Shown here in pieces: positions 6,959 to 12,958 of a DNA stretch of 14,518 nt. Source of the DNA: Erysipelotrichaceae bacterium (lineage in GTDB: Bacteria > Bacillota_I > Bacilli_A > Erysipelotrichales > Erysipelotrichaceae). A model generated the notes under the pieces. That model saw nothing but the letters and a program-made list of their open reading frames with translations, was not told the DNA's origin and ran no database searches. Positions within the stretch are counted from its first letter, which is position 1, and the number at the start of each line of letters is the position of its first letter. Both the position numbers and the translations under genes were made by a program. Location of the stretch: contig JANJWY010000201.1 in NCBI GenBank assembly GCA_024709285.1, positions 1-14,518 on the forward strand, given 5' to 3'.

Positions 6959-7023
6959 GTGTGGTTTATATGATTGCACAACGGTGTGTGGGGAGAGATA
7001 GAGATGGAAGCATCTCTTTTTTC
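6959..7023 (+). ncRNA. Putative small RNA of about 65 bases, or terminated leader
   Basis: A good promoter (6925-6952) and a strong terminator (7000-7022) delimit a transcript of about 65 bases. A second promoter (7119-7147) serves the prepilin gene, so this RNA is not needed as its leader. It contains a repeated GTGTGTGG (6958-6965 region and near 6984) and a G-rich box (6987-7005) that resembles the leader of the 39-residue peptide. A 21-codon frame from ATG at about 6970 crosses the terminator but has no ribosome binding site. The RNA is predicted from signals only. Confidence 0.4.
7000..7022 (+). terminator. Strong intrinsic terminator of the short RNA unit
   Basis: AGAGATG (7000-7006), loop GAAG and CATCTCT (7011-7017) form a perfect seven-pair stem, followed by TTTTTTC and a second T-run further on. 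Confidence 0.8.
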
Positions 7024-7118
7024 TTGTTTTTTTGAGTAAACATCTCAAGATCGAAATGTAGTCCCGGATTTTCTAATCCAGACTTTGTTAGAGAATACAC
7101 AATATCGAAGAATTATTG

Positions 7119-7147
7119 TTGATAATCAATTGCATTTGTTATATAAT
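7119..7147 (+). promoter_or_regulatory. Sigma-A promoter of the prepilin-like gene
   Basis: TTGATA (7119-7124) and TATAAT (7142-7147) are separated by exactly 17 bases. They lie 27 bases before the ATG at 7175. This is one of the best promoter matches in the window. Confidence 0.75.
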
Positions 7148-7174
7148 AATAAACACTGTTATTCGGAGAAAAAT

Positions 7175-8002
7175 ATGAACAAAAAAGGGTTTACACTAAT
7201 TGAACTGATCATAGTGATGGCAATCATTTCGATTCTTTCATATATCATTTTGCCATCCATCGCATCAAGTTTACAAATCGGCCATAATTCTGCTGATGAG
7301 TCGAATCTGCAGGTCCTTAATTCAACCACGATGTTTTTACGCACGACCATGAAAGGTAACGATCCTTTCGAAGATCCCGATAAAAGTTCGGATGAGCTGA
7401 TGGATGTATTGGTAAACAAAAAACTGTTGCCTAACAAGCTTACACCTTTAACACCCGGAAAAGAATTCGCTTGGTTCAGAAATGAGGGCAAGTGGGATTA
7501 CAGCGATGCTGTTTCTGATGATCCGGATGATGATGACGATGATGTGATTATTGTTGATCCTGAAGATCCAGTGGATGAAGAACCTCCGGTAACCGGACCG
7601 CAGCCATGGAAAAGCACAACAACATATAAGCAGGGGGATGAAGTTTTGTATAATGGCAGTTTGTACAAAGCACGAAAAGACACAACTTCTACGCCAGGAA
7701 CCGTCAATGGTGACTGGCAGGAAATTACTTCGGAATACCGCAACTTTAACTTGTATGCCACCGGGGATGAAGTCATTTTTGATGGCAAGGTCTTTATTGC
7801 CCGAGGTACGACATTCAACGAGATACCTGGAGTGATCTCCTCTCCATGGCAGGAAGTAACCGATCAATGGCGTAATTTCAATGTCTATGTCAAAGGCGAT
7901 GTTGTTGTCTATAATGGAAAAAGATATCAGGCAAAACAGAATAGGGATGCCGGGGCAGATAGTACTCCGACCAATCCGAAATTCTGGCAAGCATTGAAAT
8001 AG
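7175..8002 (+). CDS. Type IV prepilin-like protein with three chitin-binding-like (CBM5/12) repeats
   Basis: The 275-residue product starts MNKKGFTLIELIIVMAIISI, a textbook class III/type IV prepilin leader: cleavage after G5 by a PilD/ComC-type peptidase, F6 methylated, and E10 at mature position +5. A pilin-like region (about 30-112) resembles Gram-positive ComGC/pseudopilins. An acidic linker follows (DDPDDDDDD at 115-123, then D/E/P-rich to about 141). Three related repeats of about 42 residues (144-186, 188-229, 232-274) each have W/F-x-Y-x-x-GD-x-V-x-Y-N/D-G-x-x-Y/F-x-A and a closing W, the pattern of carbohydrate-binding module families 5 and 12. Exposed on a pilus or pseudopilus, it could bind a polysaccharide. 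ATG 7175 is chosen because GGAG precedes it and it starts the leader. No pilus assembly genes are nearby, and it stands alone between its own promoter and terminator. Confidence 0.85.
   Translation: MNKKGFTLIELIIVMAIISILSYIILPSIASSLQIGHNSADESNLQVLNSTTMFLRTTMKGNDPFEDPDKSSDELMDVLVNKKLLPNKLTPLTPGKEFAWFRNEGKWDYSDAVSDDPDDDDDDVIIVDPEDPVDEEPPVTGPQPWKSTTTYKQGDEVLYNGSLYKARKDTTSTPGTVNGDWQEITSEYRNFNLYATGDEVIFDGKVFIARGTTFNEIPGVISSPWQEVTDQWRNFNVYVKGDVVVYNGKRYQAKQNRDAGADSTPTNPKFWQALK
7604..7996 (+). repeat. Three tandem CBM5/12-like protein repeats within the prepilin gene
   Basis: Repeat units encode residues 144-186 (7604-7732), 188-229 (7736-7861) and 232-274 (7868-7996). Shared elements are Y/F-N-x-Y at the start in units 2 and 3, GDEV/GDVV, YNG/FDG, Y/F-x-A and a terminal WQE or WQA. 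The units are clearly divergent at DNA level, so this is an old triplication. Confidence 0.7.
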
Positions 8003-8005
8003 TTG

Positions 8006-8030
8006 AAACAGTCCAAGCGACTGTTTTTTT
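8006..8030 (+). terminator. Terminator of the prepilin-like gene
   Basis: AAACAGTC (8006-8013), a five-base loop and GACTGTTT (8019-8026) are followed by T residues to 8030. It lies four bases after the stop codon. Confidence 0.8.
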
Positions 8031-8199
8031 GTTTAATTGGGAAATGTCTATACGTTGGCTGAAAACAAATGACGTTCGTATTTTCATCTGTTAATTCCGG
8101 TTTAGAGAAGGCATTCACGTATTTTAATGCATCTTGAATAATGTATGCAAAAAATGATAATAAAAGTCGAATAATGTCAAATGTTTCTTTCGGATGTCA

Positions 8200-8228
8200 T
8201 TGTATGAGATTATGAAAAATGTTAAAAT
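8200..8228 (+). promoter_or_regulatory. Promoter in the gap upstream of the DUF362 gene
   Basis: TTGTAT (8200-8205) and TAAAAT (8223-8228) are 17 bases apart, with a TG one base before the -10 (TGTTAAAAT). The same nine-base extended -10 occurs before the CdaR-type regulator. Transcription would start near 8235, leaving a leader of about 330 bases if it reads through to the gene at 8568. Confidence 0.55.
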
Positions 8229-8240
8229 ATATCCAAGCAG

Positions 8241-8318
8241 AAGCCTATTCTTCAATAAAATCGAATACTGAAAATAAAGCGATTCGTTGGATTTGTAAGA
8301 ATACTGCATGGCTTTTTT
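8241..8318 (+). terminator. Attenuator-like structure in the long leader
   Basis: AAGCC-TATTCTT (8241-8252) pairs with AAGAATA (8297-8303) and, after a six-base bulge, GGCTT (8310-8314), running into TTTTTT (8313-8318). Inside the loop AATCG (8259-8263) pairs with CGATT (8280-8284). An alternative pairing, GCAG (8237-8240) with CTGC (8304-8307), competes for the base of the stem. This may be an intrinsic terminator ending a short RNA, or a switchable attenuator for the DUF362 operon. Confidence 0.4.
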
Positions 8319-8567
8319 GAATCGATTGGAATAGACATTTTGATCTACCTGCAACTATCGATAAAACATGTCGATCGTACCATCATTGTGCAGATTTTAC
8401 GGATCATCCGGTCAGTTGTAATCATGCGAAACATCATTCATCATTACCACTGATCATTACAGGAAAGGCAGGTCATGCGATCGAAGAACCAGGAAATGCG
8501 GTAATTAAGCAGAATCTTTTTGGCAAGTGAATTTTGTTTATTAAAAAAAGAAAAAAAGGGAGGTAGT
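8319..8567 (+). other. Non-coding stretch before the DUF362 gene
   Basis: No gene is supported here. One forward frame stays open for over 60 codons up to a TGA near 8529 but has no start, ribosome binding site or recognisable family. A TTGGCA at 8519-8524 with TAAAAA 16 bases further could be a close promoter for the DUF362 gene, but it would leave almost no leader before the GGGAGG ribosome binding site (8558-8563). Confidence 0.4.
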
Positions 8568-9875
8568 ATGAGTAAAGTTAAAGTATCAGTCGCAAAATGC
8601 GAACATCTTGAAGGAAATGCATCATTTATGGGTGGCAAATTCGTCCGTTATGATGCCGATGTAGAAAAAATCAAGAAGACCGTGGCTAAAGCGGTAGAAT
8701 TAGCTATCGGTTCACTGGACACCATCATCAAAGAAGGCCAAACCGTATTGATCAAACCAAACCTGGCTTTCCAGGCTCCGGCAGAAAGTCATGCCGTAGT
8801 TGATCCGCGCGTCATTGAAGCTGTTGTGGCTTATATTAAAGAAAATTCAAAAGCAAAAGAAGTGTGGGTCGGAGATAACCCATCATTGGGTCAACATGTC
8901 GGCCGTGCAAAACCGGCATTTGCAGCTTCCGGTATGGAAGAAGCCGCAAAACGCGGTGGTGTTGACAAGGTCATATATTTTGATGAAACCGATGTTGTTT
9001 TGATGGATATCCCTGGTGCGAAAGTGTTCAAGAAAGCTGCTGTTTTCAAACCGGTTTTGGATGCTGATGTTGTCATCAATCTTCCGAAAATGAAAGTCCA
9101 CTTGGCTGGAACCGTTACTTTGGGCTTAAAGAACTGGAACGGCATCATCCCGAACTATCATCCGGATGCTCAGCAACAAGGAGCTCACCGTATTGAACTC
9201 GGCCAGAAAATGGCAGATCTGTATAAAGTCAGAAAAGCAGATTTGACGATTTATGATGCAATCATCGGTATGGAAGGTCAAGGACCTCATGCCGGTACGC
9301 CAATCGAAATGAATTTGATTTTGGCCGCTCAAGACACTGTTGCCGGTGACTCGGTCGCATCCGCCATCATGGGATTTGAACCGATGGAAATTCCTGCTGT
9401 CCGTTGTGCAGGAACCGAAGGTTTAGGCGAACTTGATCTGAATAAAATCGAAGTTGTCGGTGAAACGATCGCATCCGTCAAAAAATTCTTTAAACGTCCT
9501 AATGGTGATCCAATCGGTATGTACAATGGATTAACTTGCGCTATGCAACAAACCTGCCCGGGTTGCTATGTCAATGTCCGTGGTGCACTGGATTCCTTTG
9601 CTAACAGCGGTATCGTTATGAAAGATTTCTTAAAAGCAGCTGGTGAAGTCGTTGTTATTGCCGGTGGCGTTCCTGATTTTGATCCCAATGATGCTGTTGG
9701 CAAAAATGTATTCGTTTGCGGCGATTGCTGGGAAAAATTTGAATCTGCCGAAAATGTACGCAAAGCTGCCAAACTTGCCAAATCCGTTACCTATTATCCT
9801 GGATGTGCTCCGGTTTACATTTTTGCCCAACTAAACGGCGACCTGCAAAAATTAGCCAGAGAAAGCGCAAAATAG
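8568..9875 (+). CDS. DUF362-family protein with cysteine-rich C-terminus
   Basis: This is a 435-residue cytoplasmic protein of the DUF362 family, whose reaction is unknown; some members carry ferredoxin-like iron-sulfur domains. Family stretches are VLIKPNLAFQAP (60-71), HAVVDPRVIEAVVAYI (75-90), a GDNP loop (102-105), DADVVINLPKMKVH (165-178), VTLGLKNWNGIIP (183-195) and DAIIGMEGQGPHAGTP (230-245). Instead of a ferredoxin, the C-terminus has C324, C330, C333 (CPGC), C384, C387 (CGDC) and C413 (PGC), a possible metal or iron-sulfur site. The ATG at 8568 follows an AAAGGGAGG ribosome binding site; an upstream TTG in frame is unlikely. Regular codon choice suggests good expression. A hairpin separates it from lipB. 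Confidence 0.85.
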   Translation: MSKVKVSVAKCEHLEGNASFMGGKFVRYDADVEKIKKTVAKAVELAIGSLDTIIKEGQTVLIKPNLAFQAPAESHAVVDPRVIEAVVAYIKENSKAKEVWVGDNPSLGQHVGRAKPAFAASGMEEAAKRGGVDKVIYFDETDVVLMDIPGAKVFKKAAVFKPVLDADVVINLPKMKVHLAGTVTLGLKNWNGIIPNYHPDAQQQGAHRIELGQKMADLYKVRKADLTIYDAIIGMEGQGPHAGTPIEMNLILAAQDTVAGDSVASAIMGFEPMEIPAVRCAGTEGLGELDLNKIEVVGETIASVKKFFKRPNGDPIGMYNGLTCAMQQTCPGCYVNVRGALDSFANSGIVMKDFLKAAGEVVVIAGGVPDFDPNDAVGKNVFVCGDCWEKFESAENVRKAAKLAKSVTYYPGCAPVYIFAQLNGDLQKLARESAK

Positions 9876-9909
9876 TTTAGAATAATTCACAATTAATGAA
9901 GCATTCGGT

Positions 9910-9935
9910 GAGGATGACTGCTTTCAGTCATCCTC
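9910..9935 (+). terminator. Strong hairpin between the DUF362 gene and lipB
   Basis: GAGGATGACTG (9910-9920), loop CTTT and CAGTCATCCTC (9925-9935) form a perfect eleven-pair stem. No proper U-run follows (ATCCTTGTATGTTTT). It is either an inefficient terminator or a processing and stability hairpin that lets the DUF362 mRNA exceed the downstream genes. I see no separate promoter before lipB. Confidence 0.55.
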
Positions 9936-9965
9936 ATCCTTGTATGTTTTCAGCCAGGAGATGTT

Positions 9966-10652
9966 ATGCCATCAGAAATTCAGGTAATTGACCTAAAGCG
10001 AATGGAATACCGCAAAGCTTTTGCAATTCAGGAAATGATATTTCGCGGATGTGATGAAAAAAAATATCCGGATACGATCATATTTCAGCAAAATGATCCG
10101 GTCATTACCTTGGGAAGAAGCAGCGAGTTAAAAAATCTTCTTAAAAGCGAAGAACAGTTGTTCAGTTTAGGTATCGGGATTGAATACGTGGATCGGGGTG
10201 GGGATATCTCTTACCATGGTCCGGGACAGCTTGTCATATCCGTATTAATTCACATTCGCAGCTATGCGATGAATGTACATCAATATCTTCGCAATTTAGA
10301 GGAAACCGTAATCCGAACATTAAATCATTATGGTATTCAAGGAAAGCGGATGGAAGGCAAAAGCGGAGTGTGGGTGGAAAATGAAAAAATCGCAGCTACC
10401 GGAATCGGTGTGACCCATGGCATCACGCGTCATGGCATTGCCATCAACATCAATCCGGATCTGACCCATTTCAGTTATATTGTGCCTTGCGGAATAAGTG
10501 ATGGCGGTGTGACATCCTTTGAAAAACTGGGTGTCAAAGACGTAAATATTGAGGATATCAAGAATCGGTTTTTACTCGAGTTTAATCAAATATTCGATAC
10601 GGTGATTATTGCACCGGTATGGAAGGAAGGAGAGATGACAAATGAAAGTTGA
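9966..10652 (+). CDS. lipB: Octanoyltransferase LipB
   Basis: LipB moves an octanoyl group from octanoyl-ACP to the lysine of lipoyl domains, the first step of endogenous lipoylation before LipA inserts sulfur. The 228-residue product has the LipB signature DRGGDISYHGPGQLV (76-90), the lysine region ENEKIAATGIGVTHGITRHGIA (K141) and the catalytic cysteine in VPCGI (C175). Length is typical. AGGAG stands six bases upstream of the ATG. Its last 11 bases overlap the start of the lipoyl-domain gene, so its likely substrate is encoded next door. No lipA, lplA or lipM is visible in the window, and no E1/E2/E3 or glycine-cleavage genes are nearby, which is unusual for a lipB locus. Confidence 0.9.
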   Translation: MPSEIQVIDLKRMEYRKAFAIQEMIFRGCDEKKYPDTIIFQQNDPVITLGRSSELKNLLKSEEQLFSLGIGIEYVDRGGDISYHGPGQLVISVLIHIRSYAMNVHQYLRNLEETVIRTLNHYGIQGKRMEGKSGVWVENEKIAATGIGVTHGITRHGIAININPDLTHFSYIVPCGISDGGVTSFEKLGVKDVNIEDIKNRFLLEFNQIFDTVIIAPVWKEGEMTNES

Positions 10653-10890
10653 AGTAAAAGTACCGCTATTTGCGGAAGGGGCTACGAAAATCAAGATTCG
10701 CCAATGGTTATTTGAAGTCGGTGACCAAATCAAAGCGGGTGATAATCTGGTTGAAGCAACAACGGACAAAATTTCTATTAATATTGAATCACCGAAAAGC
10801 GGTTTTTTAATCGAGAAACTTGTTGATGAAGATGATACGGTTTTGATCGATCAGGTGATTGCCATTATCGGCGATTTAGAGGATAAATGA
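10642..10890 (+). CDS. Free-standing lipoyl-domain carrier protein
   Basis: This 82-residue protein is a single biotinyl/lipoyl domain resembling the N-terminal lipoyl domain of 2-oxoacid dehydrogenase E2 subunits, with nothing attached. It has the 'WLFEVGDQIKAGDNLVEATTDK' swing-arm region in two adjoining parts, with the modifiable lysine K43 in TTDKISI, followed by SPKSGFLIEKLVDEDDTV. The TDK context favours lipoate over biotin (biotin sites usually read MKM). The ATG overlaps the end of lipB, with AGGAAGGAGAG as ribosome binding site, and its own stop overlaps the dehydrogenase start as ATGA. Coupling to lipB strongly suggests LipB octanoylates it. What the lipoyl arm carries is unknown; it is not GcvH, which is longer and differs in sequence. 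Confidence 0.88.
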   Translation: MKVEVKVPLFAEGATKIKIRQWLFEVGDQIKAGDNLVEATTDKISINIESPKSGFLIEKLVDEDDTVLIDQVIAIIGDLEDK

Positions 10891-11639
10891 TCATGGAACA
10901 TATCCATGAAGGGCAAGTCATCGTTATAACCGGTGCTGCTCAAGGTATCGGTTTGACCATCGCCAGATATCTTAGTGAGCGCGGAGCTATCATAGTTATT
11001 GCTGATATCAATGAGCAGGCTGCGAAATCGGCAGCCGATAACTTGCCGAATCAATTGGGTCAAGCGGTCGTTTGTGATGTTACTTCGCAAGAATCAACAG
11101 TCAATATGATCAGTCAGGTCATGGAAAAATTCGGTCGGATCGATGTGCTGATTAACAATGCCGGATACTTCCCGGTCAAACTTTTTTCGGATATGAGTTA
11201 TGCAGAATGGAATAAGGTCATCGACATCAATCTCAATGGAACATTTTTAGTCAGTAAGGCAGTTTATCCGGTACTTGTGAAGCAGAAGTATGGAAAAATC
11301 ATCAATATGGCATCGGTTTCCGGCAGGGTCGGCGGTGTCGGGTTTACACACTATTCAGCATCGAAAGCTGCGGTCATCGGGTTGACAAAAGCTTTGGCTA
11401 AGGAAGCCGGATCCCTTGGGATCACGGTCAACGCGATTGCTCCGGGTGTCATTGAAACAGAGACAACCAAACATGTTTTCCCTGGATTTGCATTGAAAGA
11501 ATACACCAAAAGCGTTCCGTTGGGCCGTTTGGGAACTGAAGCTGATTTACAAGGTGTAGTATCTTTCTTGTGCTCATCCGGCAGTGATTATATGACAGGA
11601 CAAGTATTGACCGTCGATGGCGGCTATACCATGATTTAG
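10887..11639 (+). CDS. Short-chain dehydrogenase/reductase, NAD-type
   Basis: This is a classical 250-residue SDR oxidoreductase of the FabG-like type, acting on an unknown alcohol or keto group. Visible are the cofactor loop TGAAQGIG (15-22), D40 at the end of the second strand (favouring NAD over NADP), NNAG (90-93) and the tetrad N115, S143, Y156 and K160 (YSASK). The ending VPLGRLGTEADLQGVVSFLC...TGQVLTVDGG is also typical. The ATG at 10887 overlaps the previous stop as ATGA; another ATG at 10893 has a better distance from AGAGG and would remove two residues. Although FabG-like in sequence, it is apart from fabF, and its coupling to the lipoyl carrier suggests a redox step linked to that carrier. 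The substrate is not predictable. Confidence 0.9.
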   Translation: MIMEHIHEGQVIVITGAAQGIGLTIARYLSERGAIIVIADINEQAAKSAADNLPNQLGQAVVCDVTSQESTVNMISQVMEKFGRIDVLINNAGYFPVKLFSDMSYAEWNKVIDINLNGTFLVSKAVYPVLVKQKYGKIINMASVSGRVGGVGFTHYSASKAAVIGLTKALAKEAGSLGITVNAIAPGVIETETTKHVFPGFALKEYTKSVPLGRLGTEADLQGVVSFLCSSGSDYMTGQVLTVDGGYTMI

Positions 11640-11644
11640 TTTTC

Positions 11645-12394
11645 ATGAAAGTCGCTTATTTTGATTGTAGCCGAGGGATCAGTGGTAATCGCATCGTAGG
11701 AGCATTGTTGGATGCACATGTACCGTTAGATTAATTTCAGTCCGTAATCCGACAATTGTTACCAACAGAAACATTTGACTTAGACTATCATAAGATTGTT
11801 TTTGATCAGCAAGAGGTAACATTTTTTGATGTGATACTACCCAAAGACGATCCTGCACTGACGTTTGATCAGTTACCGAAACGAAACTTATTCGACATCA
11901 TTGCATTAATCAGACAAAGTGATTTGGATGATTTTATTAAGTTAAGAAGCATTGAAATCTTTACTCGATTGGGATTAGCTGAAGCCGATGCTCATGGATG
12001 CACGATTGAGATGATCGATTTTCATGAAAGAGGTGCTATTGATACCATCATTGATATTGTCTGCTCAGTTGCCGGATTACATTATTTAAAAATTGATTCA
12101 GTAATAGCTTCACCTCTGAACGTAGGATCAGGTACGATTAATTATCGGTTTGGGAAATTATCGATTCCTGCTCCGGCAACGAAGCGATTGATTAAGGACA
12201 TCCCTTACTACAGTAATGAATTAACCGGAGAACTGGTAACTCCAACCGGAGCTGCCATCATTACGACATTATCCAAAAACTACATATCTATGCCTCCATT
12301 GACCATCGAAAATGTTGGTTTTGGTTTAGGAAAGAAGGAACAATCACGGATTGATTGTTTAAGTATCACAATTGGACATTTAGCAAACATGTAA
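11645..12394 (+). pseudogene. larC: LarC-like nickel-pincer cofactor protein, broken (in-frame TAA; LarC1 part only)
   Basis: LarC inserts nickel into the pincer cofactor of lactate racemase and related enzymes. The frame starts MKVAYFDCSRGISGNRIVGA and is interrupted at codon 30 by TAA (11732-11734, after HVPLD), then continues in the same frame for 219 codons: FHERGAIDTIIDIV, ASPLNVGSGTINY, PAPATKRL, GELVTPTGAA. A normal protein would have a residue such as Tyr at the TAA (TAT or TAC to TAA). Other family residues are also changed: GISGDM reads GISGNR, FHEVGA reads FHERGA, and the HG before PxPAPAT is lost. The C-terminal LarC2 domain, needed in the full protein, is absent; the next gene starts 21 bases later. 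The ATG lacks a clear ribosome binding site. Decay is most likely, though a TTG restart at 11756 (212 residues) cannot be excluded. A sequencing error at the TAA is a third possibility. Confidence 0.75.
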
Positions 12395-12415
12395 TAGAAA
12401 CACGAAAGGGCAATT

Positions 12416-12931
12416 ATGCACAAAAATACCATACGACAAATTACCTTAGCAGGATTATTCATCGCCATAGGATTGATTTTGCCCATGGCATTCCACGTGT
12501 TAGGACCTGGAACGACCTTCTTACCTATGCACATACCGGTACTGATGGCCGGTTTCTCATTAGGATTACCCATGGCACTTTTGGTTGGGATTCTGACACC
12601 GATATTAAGTTCATTATTAACAGGTATGCCATTGATATTCCCGGTATTACCGTTTATGATTTTGGAGTTAGGGACGTATGCTCTTGGCACATCATTTTTA
12701 TATCGCACATTAAAATGGAACGTATATGTTTCACTGTTAGTAACCATGGTTCTGGGAAGGATAGCTGCTATGTCAGCTGTCTGGGTTTTGGTCAACTATA
12801 CAACAGCAAAACTGCCGAATCCATGGGTTTTCATTACTGGAGCCATTACAGCAGGCGTACCGGGGATCTTTATCCAATTGATACTGATTCCTCCAATCGT
12901 CATCATGCTTCGAAAACGCAATCTCATATAA
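12416..12931 (+). CDS. ECF transporter S component, substrate unknown
   Basis: This 171-residue membrane protein has five to six hydrophobic spans and resembles substrate-binding S components of energy-coupling-factor vitamin and metal transporters (ECF_trnsprt family). Typical features are the N-terminal span (ITLAGLFIAIGLILPMAFHV), 'FLPMHIPVLMAGFSLGLPMALLVGILTP' (in two adjoining parts), a GMPLIFPVLPFMILELGTYA region and the C-terminal 'GVPGIFIQLILIPPIVIML'. No EcfA ATPase or EcfT gene is in the window, so it would use a shared energising module. GAAAGGG precedes the ATG. It follows the broken larC by 21 bases. Cobalt/nickel transport would fit larC, but the sequence lacks the CbiM/NikM N-terminal MHIPDG motif, so the substrate is left open. 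Confidence 0.8.
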   Translation: MHKNTIRQITLAGLFIAIGLILPMAFHVLGPGTTFLPMHIPVLMAGFSLGLPMALLVGILTPILSSLLTGMPLIFPVLPFMILELGTYALGTSFLYRTLKWNVYVSLLVTMVLGRIAAMSAVWVLVNYTTAKLPNPWVFITGAITAGVPGIFIQLILIPPIVIMLRKRNLI

Positions 12932-12958
12932 AAAATGACGGAGTCCGTCATTTTATTT
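12932..12958 (+). terminator. Bidirectional terminator between the convergent ECF and DUF1893 genes
   Basis: AAAATGACGG (12932-12941), loop AGT and CCGTCATTTT (12945-12954) form a ten-pair stem with T-runs on both sides (TTTTATTT forward, TTTTTTAT reverse). The TAA of the minus-strand gene lies within it. Confidence 0.8.

Noticed and set aside
7085..7174. A longer TTG-initiated N-terminus for the prepilin-like protein
   Set aside because: It would put 30 residues before the prepilin leader and overlap the gene's own promoter. The ATG at 7175 has a ribosome binding site and the exact leader.
8124..8354. A 76-codon minus-strand frame in the gap before the DUF362 gene
   Set aside because: It starts with TTG without a ribosome binding site, has an AT-driven F/Y/L/K-rich composition, and overlaps the forward promoter and attenuator-like stem.
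8319..8531. An open forward frame of more than 60 codons ending near 8529
   Set aside because: It has no start codon with a ribosome binding site and no recognisable family. One such frame is expected by chance in this length.
8520..8567. A TTG start 48 bases upstream for the DUF362 protein
   Set aside because: The ATG at 8568 has a strong GGGAGG site, and the extra residues encode that site itself.
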